A stretch of 64,000 nt of DNA from NCBI RefSeq assembly GCF_024267675.1, contig NZ_JALDYX010000006.1, positions 62,001 through 126,000 on the forward strand, given 5' to 3'. Both the position numbers and the translations under genes were made by a program. Positions 54,223-64,000 of the stretch are shown here, piece by piece; position 1 is the stretch's first letter; each line of letters starts with the position of its first letter. Under the pieces are notes generated by a model that saw only the letters and a program-made list of their open reading frames with translations, did not search any database and was not told the DNA's origin. The DNA is from Marinobacterium sedimentorum. GTDB taxonomy: Bacteria > Pseudomonadota > Gammaproteobacteria > Pseudomonadales > Balneatricaceae.

Positions 54223-54400
54223 CGAGGCCTACGTGGGCGGCCGCTGGTATACCTTCGATGCCACGCAGCCAGCGTTAAGAGGCGGGTATGTGGTGCTTGG
54301 CTACGGGCGGGATGCCGCCGATGTCGCGGTCTTCAATCAATTCGGCCCCGCCTCTTTTGCCACGGCGCAGGCGGTGCGGGTCGAACGCCTCCATGACTGA
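54146..54400 (+). pseudogene. chimeric ORF: DUF2254 N terminus joined to a transglutaminase C-terminal fragment
   Basis: 84 residues. The first 25 ([20 protein letters not shown]) match the start of the DUF2254 remnant at 56050; the rest ([40 protein letters not shown]) is the catalytic-domain end of a transglutaminase-like protease with the Asp in TFDAT but without Cys or His. Recombination at the end of the direct repeat has fused two gene fragments. It may be untranslated or make a short product; an independent function is not expected. Confidence 0.65.
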
Positions 54401-54432
54401 TCCTGAGCAGGAATCAGGAAATCTTCAATCAT

Positions 54433-55299
54433 TTGCCGACGAGGATCGCCTGCTTGCTTTTCAACATCCAACATCGCACCCGCTATAACTATTCTCAACC
54501 CGTGCGGCTGAGCCCGCAACAGCTCCGCTTTTACCCGCGCTGCGACGGCTCGCAGCGCGTCGTCGCTCATCAGCTCAACATCAGTCCCGCACCGCACGGG
54601 CAGAATGAACATCTCGACCTGGAAGGCAATCGCGTTACTCAAGTCTGGTTTGAGGGCGAAACCCAGCATTTCGAGATCGAGGTCGACATGCAGGTCGAAA
54701 CACTGCGCAAAAATGCTTTCGATTTCAAGTTGGCGCCGGAATCAATGCTATTGCCGATCGACCACGAGCAAGATGCGATCTGCGCCAGGGCCTACCTTGA
54801 TCGCAGTCGCGCGGACGACGCGGTGACCGCCTTTGCGGCGGAACTCAGCCTGGGTGTCAACCGTGATACCTTGCGATTTCTCGATCGCCTCAATCGGCAG
54901 TTATACGATGAATTTACCCAGATCCGTCGTCACTCAGGCGCGCCGCAGGCACCGGCGTTCACCTTGCGGAGCCGGCGCGGCGCCTGTCGCGATCTGGCGG
55001 TCCTGTTTGTCGACTGCTGTCGGGCCGAGGGCATAGCGGCGCGTTTTGCCAGTGGCTATCAGAAAGGCAACCTGCAGCGCGATCGTCGGGATCTGCATGC
55101 CTGGCCGGAGGTGTATCTGCCGGGTGCCGGTTGGCGCGGATTCGACCCGACCCATGGTTATGCGGTCGCCGATACGCATGTGACCATCGCGGCGGCGGCG
55201 CGCGCACGCGATACCCTGCCCGTCAGTGGTATTTTTGTCGGTGGGGGCGCGAGAAGCGTGCTCGACTTCGCGGTGCAGATCCAGGTCTCGGACCCATAA
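54433..55299 (+). CDS. transglutaminase-like cysteine protease family protein
   Basis: Up to 288 residues. N-terminal transglutaminase_N domain (FNIQHRTRYNYSQPVRLSPQQLRFYP), then the catalytic core with Cys in RSRRGACRDLAVLFVDCCRAEGIAARFASGY, His in RDLHAWPEVYLPGAGW and Asp in RGFDPTHGYAV, all present. Related proteins are found with circularly permuted ATP-grasp/alpha-E operons, which are absent here. Start codon: TTG 54433 opens the frame, but TTG 54454 (LFNIQHRTR) is closer to the family start. Separated from the fragment before it by 32 bp. Confidence 0.85.
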   Translation: MPTRIACLLFNIQHRTRYNYSQPVRLSPQQLRFYPRCDGSQRVVAHQLNISPAPHGQNEHLDLEGNRVTQVWFEGETQHFEIEVDMQVETLRKNAFDFKLAPESMLLPIDHEQDAICARAYLDRSRADDAVTAFAAELSLGVNRDTLRFLDRLNRQLYDEFTQIRRHSGAPQAPAFTLRSRRGACRDLAVLFVDCCRAEGIAARFASGYQKGNLQRDRRDLHAWPEVYLPGAGWRGFDPTHGYAVADTHVTIAAAARARDTLPVSGIFVGGGARSVLDFAVQIQVSDP

Positions 55300-55619
55300 G
55301 CGGTGATTCCGCCGGGTGCACCAGCATTGAGCTTATGACCCTGGGATTCCAGCAGGCTGAACTATATGGGTAATCAGGAAACATTTTCAGCGTCACTGGT
55401 CATTTTAATCACCGATATCATGGTTCGATTCTCCGGATGGGTACCTGGCTGTTGAGCAGCGTGCAAGCGGACCCGGCGGGTGGTGCCGCCCTGGATCGAA
55501 AGTGGTCAGTAAACCGATCGCTCCTGTCGCTGGCCGCTTCGGTCCGGCTGTGAGTGGGCACGGCGTGTCGGAGCCCGTCGGCGAGGCAAAGTTCGAGTTC
55601 CTTTGATTCAGTGCGCGCC
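55300..55619. other. gene-free stretch between transglutaminase gene and second leader
   Basis: 320 bp with no credible gene and no recognised signal. It may be remnant of the region lost when the second copy of the duplicated unit was rearranged. Confidence 0.4.
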
Positions 55620-55763
55620 TATGAGCGCTAGCGTACAGAAGCCCCTCCTGAAAGTGGGCGATGATGGTCATGATGATCGACGCAGGCTCCCGGATGGAGC
55701 GGGCATGTACACGGCACCGGGGCATGGAATCTCTGTTCGGTCGATAACATCGTTACGCACGCG
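55620..55763 (+). repeat. duplicated leader, copy 2
   Basis: Partner of 53060-53200. It begins with site C and is separated from the lipoprotein gene copy 2 by about 60 bp. Confidence 0.8.
55622..55637 (+). promoter_or_regulatory. Crp-like dyad site C
   Basis: TGAGCGCTAGCGTACA followed by GA, 185 bp before lipoprotein copy 2. No terminator is visible between here and the N-ATPase operon. Confidence 0.6.
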
Positions 55764-55822
55764 GAACACAACCCCGGCTTTCGAGTAAGCGGCCGGGTCC
55801 GCATCAACCGGAGGCATGGATC

Positions 55823-56002
55823 ATGAAAGGGCTCAAGACCGTTGGCACGCTGCTGTTCACGGCAGCGCTGCTGGCAGCATTGTCTGGCTGCGAGAAGGAA
55901 GGACCGGTGGAACATGCCGGCAAGGAGGTCGACAAGGCGATGCAGGACGCCGGCGATCAGCTTGAACAGACCGGCGAAGATATCAAGGAGGCGGCCAAAT
56001 AG
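55823..56002 (+). CDS. small entericidin-like lipoprotein, copy 2
   Basis: 59 residues, differing from copy 1 at a few positions only (TVGT for TLGT, GPVE for GPAE, KEVD for KEID). Intact lipobox LSGC and CCGGAGG ribosome binding site. The conservation of frame in both copies points to selection on the protein. It has the dyad site and leader directly upstream, so it is likely the first gene of its transcription unit. Confidence 0.85.
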   Translation: MKGLKTVGTLLFTAALLAALSGCEKEGPVEHAGKEVDKAMQDAGDQLEQTGEDIKEAAK

Positions 56003-56049
56003 CATGGCCGAGGAGTGCCTGGCCACTGACCAGCCACGGGGCTGTTGTC

Positions 56050-58463
<2,414 letters not shown>

Positions 58464-58474
<11 letters not shown>

Positions 58475-58799
58475 GCCTGAAATAGAGGGACAGAAAGCGC
58501 CGGATTTTGCCACCGAGGTCGGTGCCAAGGCGGCGCGCAAGCTCAAGGCCCGGCGCCACGCCACGCCGGGAATCTGGTTTGGCCTGGGCATGATGGGCCT
58601 GATCGGCTGGTCCGTGGTGGTACCGACGCTGCTGGGTGCCGCCATCGGTTTCTGGTTGGACAAGCACAGTCCCGGCCAGTATTCGTGGACGCTGGCGCTG
58701 TTGATGGCCGGGCTGACGATCGGCTGTTTGAATGCCTGGCACTGGGTTGCCAAGGAGGATCAGGCGATGCGCGACGAACAGGAGGATAGAGATGAGTGA
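58464..58799 (+). CDS. atpQ: N-ATPase subunit Q (AtpI-like)
   Basis: 111 residues with two transmembrane segments (GIWFGLGMMGLIGWSVVVPTLLGAAIGFWLD and WTLALLMAGLTIGCLNAW). The first half is charged. Belongs to the AtpI/AtpZ-type accessory membrane proteins specific to N-ATPase operons, role in assembly or ion (Mg2+) handling unknown. Overlaps atpC by 11 bp. Confidence 0.85.
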
Positions 58800-59106
58800 G
58801 ATGCTGATTCTGGTCATGAGCGGTGCCGCCGGCTTTGGTCTGGGCGTGTTTTTTTTCGCCGGTCTGTGGTGGACGATTCGCCGGAGTTTCTCGGCGCAAC
58901 GCCCTGCGCTGCTGTTACTCGGCAGCATGCTGTTGCGCATGGGGATCGTGCTGGCGGGGTTCTATCTGGTGTCCGATGGCGACTGGCGGCGCCTGTTGCT
59001 CTGTCTGCTGGGGTTCGTTATCGGGCGTTTTACCCTGACACGTTTCGCAGGCCCGCCACTAGAGCAGTTGCCTCCCGCAGCAAAGGAAACCGGTCATGCC
59101 CCTTAG
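58792..59106 (+). CDS. atpR: N-ATPase subunit R
   Basis: 104 residues, three hydrophobic segments: ILVMSGAAGFGLGVFFFAGLWWTI, SMLLRMGIVLAGFYLVS and LLLCLLGFVIGRFTL. AtpR is found only in N-ATPase operons and is proposed to assist c-ring assembly by charged residues in its helices; Arg residues at the segment edges are visible. ATG overlaps atpQ by 8 bp. Confidence 0.85.
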   Translation: MSEMLILVMSGAAGFGLGVFFFAGLWWTIRRSFSAQRPALLLLGSMLLRMGIVLAGFYLVSDGDWRRLLLCLLGFVIGRFTLTRFAGPPLEQLPPAAKETGHAP

Positions 59107-59812
59107 TCCCGACGAGATGGTGCTCTGGCAGTGGGGCATAATCCAGCTCAACGCCACCATTGTGTATACCTGGCTGCTGATGCTGGTACTGGCGGTTGGT
59201 GCCAAACTGATCACCCGCAAGCTCAGCACCGGGCTGACCCGTTCCCGCTGGCAAAATCTGCTGGAGATCATCGTAACCGCGATCGTGAAACAGATCGAGG
59301 AGGTCGGTCTGTCCCATCCGCAGACCTATCTCGGTTTCCTCGGCACGCTGTTCCTGTTCGTCGCCACCGCCAGCCTGTTTACCGTTATTCCCGGCTATCA
59401 GCCGCCAACCGGATCATTGTCGACCACAGTGGCACTGGCGCTGTGCGTGTTTGTGGCGGTGCCGCTGTTCGGCATCGCGGAGCAGGGACTGGCCAACTAC
59501 CTGCGCTCCTACGTACAGCCGACCTTCATCATGTTGCCGTTCAATCTCATCAGCGAGCTGTCGCGCACCCTGGCCCTGGCGGTTCGTCTGTTCGGCAACA
59601 TGATGAGCGGCGCGATGATCATCGGCATTTTGCTCAGTATTACGCCCTTCGTCTTTCCGATCGTGATGACGCTGCTCGGCCTGCTCACGGGCATGGTACA
59701 GGCCTACATTTTCAGCATCCTGGCTGCGGTCTATATCGCCGCCGCCACACGGGTACGTGCCCGGGACAGCGGATCTGAGGCGCAGGTCAGCCCCGAAAAA
59801 AAACCTGGTTAA
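59096..59812 (+). CDS. atpB: N-ATPase Fo subunit a
   Basis: 238 residues, five to six transmembrane helices. The essential Arg164 is in SRTLALAVRLFGNMMSG; before it, QPTFIMLPFNLISEL. Forms the ion half-channels facing the c ring. The C-terminal tail after the last helix is short and charged. ATG overlaps atpR by 11 bp. Confidence 0.95.
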   Translation: MPLSPDEMVLWQWGIIQLNATIVYTWLLMLVLAVGAKLITRKLSTGLTRSRWQNLLEIIVTAIVKQIEEVGLSHPQTYLGFLGTLFLFVATASLFTVIPGYQPPTGSLSTTVALALCVFVAVPLFGIAEQGLANYLRSYVQPTFIMLPFNLISELSRTLALAVRLFGNMMSGAMIIGILLSITPFVFPIVMTLLGLLTGMVQAYIFSILAAVYIAAATRVRARDSGSEAQVSPEKKPG

Positions 59813-59826
59813 ACTAAGGAAATCCT

Positions 59827-60108
59827 ATGGATAGCATGACACTCATTGCCCTGGCTTCGATACTCATCGCCGGTCTGACCACCGGTTTCGGCACCATGGG
59901 CCCGGCGCTTGCGGAAGGCCGGGCGGTGGCGACGGCACTCACATCGCTGGCGCAGCAGCCCGACGCTGCCGCCACCATTACCCGAACCCTGTTTGTCGGT
60001 CTGGCAATGATCGAGTCCACGGCGATCTACTGCTTCGTGGTCTCGATGATTCTTATTTTTGCCAATCCGTTCTGGAATTACGCCCTCGCTCAGGCCGCAG
60101 GACAATAG
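59827..60108 (+). CDS. atpE: N-ATPase Fo subunit c, Na+-type
   Basis: 93 residues, two helices with a polar loop (AQQPDAAATITRT). Ion-site residues: Glu30 in GPALAEGRAV on helix 1; M-I-Glu63-Ser64-Thr65-A-I-Tyr68 on helix 2. In Ilyobacter tartaricus the Na+ ligands are Gln32, Val63, Glu65, Ser66, Thr67, Tyr70, so helix 2 is matched and helix 1 has Glu in place of Gln. Two carboxylates per subunit fit N-ATPase rings. Na+ translocation is therefore predicted. Confidence 0.95.
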   Translation: MDSMTLIALASILIAGLTTGFGTMGPALAEGRAVATALTSLAQQPDAAATITRTLFVGLAMIESTAIYCFVVSMILIFANPFWNYALAQAAGQ

Positions 60109-60111
60109 ACC

Positions 60112-61152
60112 ATGCTCATCAATTGGTTCACCGTCGGCGCCCAGCTGCTCAATTTTCTCATCCTGGTGTGGTTGATGAAGCGCTTTCTGTACCAGCCCAT
60201 CCTTGATGCCATAGACGCGCGGGAAAAACGGATCGCCGCCGAGCTGGCCGGCGCGGCGGCGAAACAGACCGAGGCCGAGCAGGCGCGTGATGACCTGCGT
60301 CGCAAAGATGCGGCTTTCGACCAGCAGCGCGCCACGCTGCTGAGTCAGGCGGTGGACGCGGCACAGAAGGAACGCCAGCGGCTGCTCGATGAAGCGCGAC
60401 AGGCGGCCGATGCCCTGAGCGTAAAACGCAGGCAAGCACTGGAGCAGGAACAACAGCACCTGAGTGATGAGCTCGCCCGCCGCACCCGGGATGAAGTTTT
60501 TGCCATTGCGCGCAAGGCGCTGACGGATCTGGCCGGAATCGGTCTGGAGGCGCGCATGAGCGAGGTGTTCGTGCAACGTCTGCGCGATCTGGACAGCGCC
60601 ACCCGTGACGATCTCGTCAGCAGCCTGACGTCCGGGTCCGAGCCGGTACTGGTTCGCAGCGCCTTCGATCTGCCGGCGCTGCAACGCAGCGCGATACAGG
60701 CGGCGCTGGAGGATCTCTTTGCAGCCAGTATCCAGCTCCAGTTCGAGACAGCGCCAAAACTGATCAACGGTATCGAGCTCAGTGTCAACGGGCGCAAACT
60801 GGGCTGGAGTATCACGGATTACCTGTCGGCGATGGAAAAAAGCGTCGGCGAACAGCTGACGGTGCCCGATGCCGATGCCGATGCCGATGCCGATGCTCCG
60901 GCCGAAACCCCTGAGTCCAAGCCCAAGCTCAAGCTCAAGCTCAAGCCCAAGTCCGAGTCCGAGTCCGAGTCCGAGTCCGAGTCCGAGTCCGAGTCCGAGT
61001 CCAAGCCCAAGCCCAAGCCCAAGCCCAAGCCCAAGCCCAAGCCCAAGTCCAAGTCTGAGCCCGAACCTGAATCCGAATCTGAATCCGAGTCGTCTGAGTC
61101 GTCTGAGTCGTCTGAGTCGTCCGGGCGGACCGAGCCGGAGCCGCGCCCATGA
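60112..61152 (+). CDS. atpF: N-ATPase b/delta-like subunit with long repetitive tail
   Basis: 346 residues. N-terminal membrane helix ([16 protein letters not shown]), b-type coiled coil (about 30-130) and a delta-like region (about 150-245: [28 protein letters not shown]), as expected since no atpH is present. From residue 253 on: Asp-Ala repeat, then Glu-Ser (282-297), Lys-Pro (298-311), Lys-Ser, Glu-Pro and Ser-Glu blocks, finishing EPEPRP. This tail of about 95 residues is absent from the family and arises from hexanucleotide repeats. Overlaps atpA by 4 bp. Confidence 0.92.
   Translation: MLINWFTVGAQLLNFLILVWLMKRFLYQPILDAIDAREKRIAAELAGAAAKQTEAEQARDDLRRKDAAFDQQRATLLSQAVDAAQKERQRLLDEARQAADALSVKRRQALEQEQQHLSDELARRTRDEVFAIARKALTDLAGIGLEARMSEVFVQRLRDLDSATRDDLVSSLTSGSEPVLVRSAFDLPALQRSAIQAALEDLFAASIQLQFETAPKLINGIELSVNGRKLGWSITDYLSAMEKSVGEQLTVPDADADADADAPAETPESKPKLKLKLKPKSESESESESESESESESKPKPKPKPKPKPKPKSKSEPEPESESESESSESSESSESSGRTEPEPRP
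60868..61118 (+). repeat. hexanucleotide/nonanucleotide microsatellites in atpF
   Basis: GATGCC x4 (60868-60891, then GATGCT), GAGTCC x8 (60955-61002), AAGCCC x7 (61003-61044), and TCTGAGTCG x3 near 61094-61118. All keep the reading frame. Confidence 0.95.
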
Positions 61153-62795
61153 GTGCGCCGGCCGATACCCTGCAGGAGGTTTTTGAGCGCACCTTTGCCG
61201 ATCTGCGCCAGGGGCGCGAGGCCTTCAGCCCGCAATTGACCGCACAGGAGGTGGGCCGGATCACCGGCCTGTCCACCGGCATCGCCCGGGTCAGCGGCCT
61301 GCCCGGCGTGGGGTCCGATGAGCTGGTCAGCTTTGGGGAGGGCGTATTCGGCATCGCGTTCAACGTGGACGAGGACGAAATCGGCGTGGTGCTGCTTGGC
61401 GAATACTGGCGTCTGCAGGCCGGCGACGCCGTCGAGCGCACCGGCCGGGTCATGGACGTGGGGGTAGGGGACGGCTTGCTGGGACGCGTCATTGACCCGC
61501 TCGGCCGGCCCCTCGATGGCGCAGGCCCTGTCGTCACCAGCGCACGCCTGCCCATCGAACGCCCTGCGCCGCCGATCATGGACCGGGCGCCGGTCACGGT
61601 ACCGCTGCAGACCGGCCTGAAGGTGATTGACGCGCTCATTCCCGTCGGTCGAGGCCAGCGCGAACTGATCCTCGGCGACCGCCAGACCGGCAAAACCGCC
61701 ATTGCCATCGATACCATCCTGAATCAGCGTGGCAAGGATGTGCTCTGTGTCTATTGCGCCATCGGCCAGCGTGCCTCTGCCGTGGCGAAGGTCGTGGCCA
61801 CCTTGCGGGAGCAGGGGGCACTGGAATACTGCGTCGTGGTACTGACCGAGGGCAACGACCCGCCGGGCCTGACCTACATCGCGCCCTATGCCGCCACCAG
61901 TATCGCCGAGTATTTCATGGCCCAGGGCCGCGATCTGCTGATTGTTTACGACGACCTGACCCACCACGCCCGCGCCTATCGCGAGCTGTCTCTGCTGCTG
62001 CGCCGCCCGCCCGGTCGCGAAGCCTTCCCCGGCGACATCTTCTATATCCATTCGCGATTGCTCGAACGTTCGACACGGCTGCGGCCGGAATGTGGTGGCG
62101 GCTCGCTCACCGCGCTGCCGATCATCGAAACCGAAGCGCAAAATATCTCCGCCTATATTCCCACCAATCTGATCTCCATTACCGATGGCCAGATCTACCT
62201 GTCGCCGTCGCTGTTTGAGCTGGGGATGCTGCCGGCGGTCGATGTCGGCAAATCCGTTTCCCGCGTCGGCGGCAAGGCGCAACGGGCGGCGTACCGGGCC
62301 GTGGCCGGGGATCTCAAACTCGCCTATGCCCAGTTCGAGGAACTGGAAACCTTTGCCCGTTTCGGCGCCCGCCTGGACGAAGACACCCGCAAGGTAATCG
62401 AGCATGGCAGGCGTATCCGCGCCAGCCTCAAGCAGGCCGAATTCTCGCCCGTGCCCATGACCGCGCAGATCACCGTGCTGCTGGCGCTGGTCGAGGGCCT
62501 GTTCGACGCGGTGCCGCTGGAACGGATGGCAGAGGCGGAGTCTGCGGTGAGCACGGCAGGCAGCGAGATGGCGGACGAGGTCGGCGCGCGACTGGACAGC
62601 GCCGACAGCCTCAGCGATGCCGATCGCGCCAGCCTCCTCGCGCAAGCCCGCGCCGCCCTCGAGGCCCTAGCGCCTGAACCCGAGCCAACGCAGTCCGAGC
62701 CCCTTGACGCCGAGTCGCTGAAACCGGAGCCCGTGAATCCAGAGCCCCCGCAACCCAAGCCCCCACAACCCGAGCCGACCGGAGAGGGGGCGTGA
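61149..62795 (+). CDS. atpA: N-ATPase F1 subunit alpha
   Basis: 548 residues. Nucleotide-binding Walker A GDRQTGKT at 176-183, ITDGQIYL, and SRVGGKAQ with the arginine finger region. Non-catalytic partner of beta. The last 45 residues are Pro/Glu-rich ([34 protein letters not shown]) and lie beyond the normal C terminus. ATG overlaps atpF, GTG of atpG overlaps its stop. Confidence 0.95.
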   Translation: MSAPADTLQEVFERTFADLRQGREAFSPQLTAQEVGRITGLSTGIARVSGLPGVGSDELVSFGEGVFGIAFNVDEDEIGVVLLGEYWRLQAGDAVERTGRVMDVGVGDGLLGRVIDPLGRPLDGAGPVVTSARLPIERPAPPIMDRAPVTVPLQTGLKVIDALIPVGRGQRELILGDRQTGKTAIAIDTILNQRGKDVLCVYCAIGQRASAVAKVVATLREQGALEYCVVVLTEGNDPPGLTYIAPYAATSIAEYFMAQGRDLLIVYDDLTHHARAYRELSLLLRRPPGREAFPGDIFYIHSRLLERSTRLRPECGGGSLTALPIIETEAQNISAYIPTNLISITDGQIYLSPSLFELGMLPAVDVGKSVSRVGGKAQRAAYRAVAGDLKLAYAQFEELETFARFGARLDEDTRKVIEHGRRIRASLKQAEFSPVPMTAQITVLLALVEGLFDAVPLERMAEAESAVSTAGSEMADEVGARLDSADSLSDADRASLLAQARAALEALAPEPEPTQSEPLDAESLKPEPVNPEPPQPKPPQPEPTGEGA

Positions 62796-63679
62796 GCAAT
62801 ACCACTGAGAGCCTGCGCCGCAAGATCGATAGCGCCACTGATCTGCAGTCCGTGGTCCGCACCATGAAGGCACTGGCGGCCTCGAGTATCAGCCAGTACG
62901 AGCAGGCAGTGAGTGCGCTGGGGGAGTACGCCCGCAGCGTGGAGCTGGGATTGAGCGTCTGCTTTCGCGGCGCCGATACCCTGGTAGCGATGACCACCGA
63001 AGCGGGCAATACCCAGGAGCGCGCCCTGGGGGCCGTGGTCTTTGGCTCCGACCAGGGGCTGGTGGGGAAATTCAACGATGTCGTCACCGATTATGCCCGC
63101 CAGACGCTGGCAGCCCAGCCAGTTCCACCCCTGATCTGGGCGGTCGGCGAGCGCGTGCATGCACGCCTGGAGGATGCGGGCCTGCCGCTGGCCGGCGACT
63201 TCAGCGTGCCGAACTCGGTCAAGGCGATCACCCGGCTGGTCGGGCAGATTCTGGTCGAGAGCGAGGCGCGGCTGAGCCAGGGCGAGATCAGCGGACTCTG
63301 TTTGTTCTATAACCGCCCCACCTCCGGCGCGGTCTACGCGCCTGTGAGTCAGCGGCTGTTACCGCTGGATGCCGACTGGTGCCGCCAGTTGGCCGAGCGG
63401 CCCTGGCCGACGGGCAACCTGCCCGAGGCGATAGGCGCGGGAACGACAACGCTGCAGGCGCTGATCCGGGAATATCTGTTCGTTTCGCTGTTCCGGGCCT
63501 GCGCCGAATCCCTGGCCAGCGAGAACGCGAGCCGGCTGGCGGCGATGCAGCGTGCCGACACCAACATCGGCGAACTGCTGGACGAGCTCCACCTGACCTT
63601 CCACCGCGTGCGTCAGGGCGGCATTGACGAGGAGCTGTTCGATGTCATCTCCGGCTTCGAAGCGCTGCCCAAGCGCTAG
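62792..63679 (+). CDS. atpG: N-ATPase F1 subunit gamma
   Basis: 295 residues, the rotor shaft. N-terminal helix [27 protein letters not shown] and the C-terminal helix [34 protein letters not shown], given partly, are typical. Start is GTG 62792, overlapping atpA by 4 bp. It is the last gene of the operon; no clear terminator was found after it before site D. Confidence 0.92.
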   Translation: MSNTTESLRRKIDSATDLQSVVRTMKALAASSISQYEQAVSALGEYARSVELGLSVCFRGADTLVAMTTEAGNTQERALGAVVFGSDQGLVGKFNDVVTDYARQTLAAQPVPPLIWAVGERVHARLEDAGLPLAGDFSVPNSVKAITRLVGQILVESEARLSQGEISGLCLFYNRPTSGAVYAPVSQRLLPLDADWCRQLAERPWPTGNLPEAIGAGTTTLQALIREYLFVSLFRACAESLASENASRLAAMQRADTNIGELLDELHLTFHRVRQGGIDEELFDVISGFEALPKR

Positions 63680-63687
63680 CAGGCGTA

Positions 63688-63703
63688 TGTACGCCAGCGT
63701 ACA
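63688..63703 (+). promoter_or_regulatory. Crp-like dyad site D
   Basis: TGTACGCCAGCGTACA followed by GA; 7 of 8 base pairs of the dyad match. It begins 9 bp after atpG stops and lies 89 bp before ATG 63793. Confidence 0.6.
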
Positions 63704-63792
63704 GAGGCATCCACCGGATGGGTGCAAACTGATGCCAAGCGGGTACCCAGGCCGCCACCAAGGTGACCTGACATGAACCCAGGGAGTCCAAA

Positions 63793-64000
63793 ATGTCCAT
63801 ACAACTGCATGAAGAAAACGGCGGCACCATGATTGTCGTTCAGGTTAGCGGCAAGCTGGTAAAGGCCGACTACGAACACTTTGTCCCTGAGTTCGAGCGG
63901 CTCGTTCAGGCGCACGGAAAACTGCGCCTGCTGTTCGACATGGCCGGGTTCCACGGCTGGGAGCTCAGTGCGGCCTGGGAGGACCTGAAATTTGGCGTCA
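63793..64000 (+). CDS. SpoIIAA/STAS-like protein, 3' end outside window
   Basis: At least 69 residues visible. VVQVSGKLVKADYEHFVPEFERLVQAHGKLRLLFDMAGFHGW is the SpoIIAA-like (DUF3478) pattern, a STAS-related fold found in small stress-associated proteins. ATG follows GGGAGTCCAAA. Cut by the window end. Confidence 0.82.
   Translation, partial: MSIQLHEENGGTMIVVQVSGKLVKADYEHFVPEFERLVQAHGKLRLLFDMAGFHGWELSAAWEDLKFGV

Noticed and set aside
54433..54453. First TTG as firm start of the transglutaminase gene
   Set aside because: The seven residues before TTG 54454 do not match the family; kept only as the outer limit of the frame.
60819..62645. 608-residue open frame on the minus strand across atpF and atpA
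   Set aside because: It is the antisense shadow of two clear genes; its Asp-Ser/Leu-Gly repeats are only the complement of the hexamer repeats and there is no ribosome binding site or family match.

Overview
The window looks like a chromosomal segment of a gammaproteobacterium of the Pseudomonas/Oceanospirillales type, probably marine or halotolerant. Grounds: the gene order fabF-pabC-mltG-tmk-holB-pilZ-tatD, TusBCD/TusE sulfur relay, DsbD, a BCCT osmolyte transporter, a SemiSWEET protein, a LexA box of the gamma-proteobacterial type, and a Na+-type N-ATPase. The genus cannot be fixed from sequence reading alone. No rRNA, phage, transposase gene or CRISPR array was seen; one tRNA (Ser-CGA) is present.

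Layout. 0-6 kb: the fatty-acid/folate/cell-wall/DNA-replication cluster fabF (partial) to tatD, tightly packed and partly overlapping. 6-10.5 kb: malate dehydrogenase, a methyltransferase, a persulfide-dioxygenase-like metallo-beta-lactamase/rhodanese fusion, a DUF1223 protein and YjbQ. 10.5-13.8 kb (minus): a hydroxyisobutyrate-dehydrogenase-family enzyme, tusDCBE and a BI-1 membrane protein. 13.9-15.8 kb: tRNA-Ser, truC, mtnN. 15.8-16.7 kb: a gene-free stretch with two inverted-repeat elements. 16.7-22.7 kb: a YejABEF-like peptide ABC transporter operon whose first nucleotide-binding domain has lost its Q-loop glutamine. 22.8-33.8 kb: mixed housekeeping genes (TlpA-like, DAHP synthase, DsbD, isochorismatase-like, PhaJ-like, EAL-HDOD, ribosome GTPase, CDGSH, HI0933-type flavoprotein). 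33.9-38.3 kb: BCCT transporter with Usp, SemiSWEET, NfeD/SPFH pair. 38.4-42.9 kb: an agmatinase module (APC permease, speB, two LysR regulators). 42.9-49.8 kb: CorA, a membrane-anchored glutamate-synthase-like enzyme, PtsP, and an SPL-like radical SAM protein with a LexA box.

49.9-64 kb is the most unusual part. Two Crp/Fnr-family regulators without Fe-S cysteines sit among short stress-type membrane proteins and lipoproteins (glycine-zipper, DUF1328, BON, entericidin-like). A 16-bp dyad with the geometry of Crp-family sites (half-sites TGWGC...GYACA, usually followed by GA) recurs six times here and was not noticed elsewhere in the window; three copies lie 120-127 bp before a start codon. 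One transcription unit (leader with the dyad, small lipoprotein, start of a DUF2254 membrane protein) has been duplicated, leaving a chimeric ORF and a DUF2254 pseudogene. The second copy runs directly into a complete N-ATPase operon atpDCQRBEFAG. The c subunit carries the Na+-type ligand set, there is no separate delta gene, and AtpF ends in a long Glu-Ser/Lys-Pro tail encoded by hexanucleotide tandem repeats. Another dyad then precedes a STAS/SpoIIAA-like gene cut by the window end. I read this as a stress-response island under control of the two Crp-like proteins with the sodium ATPase attached; the regulatory link is inference.
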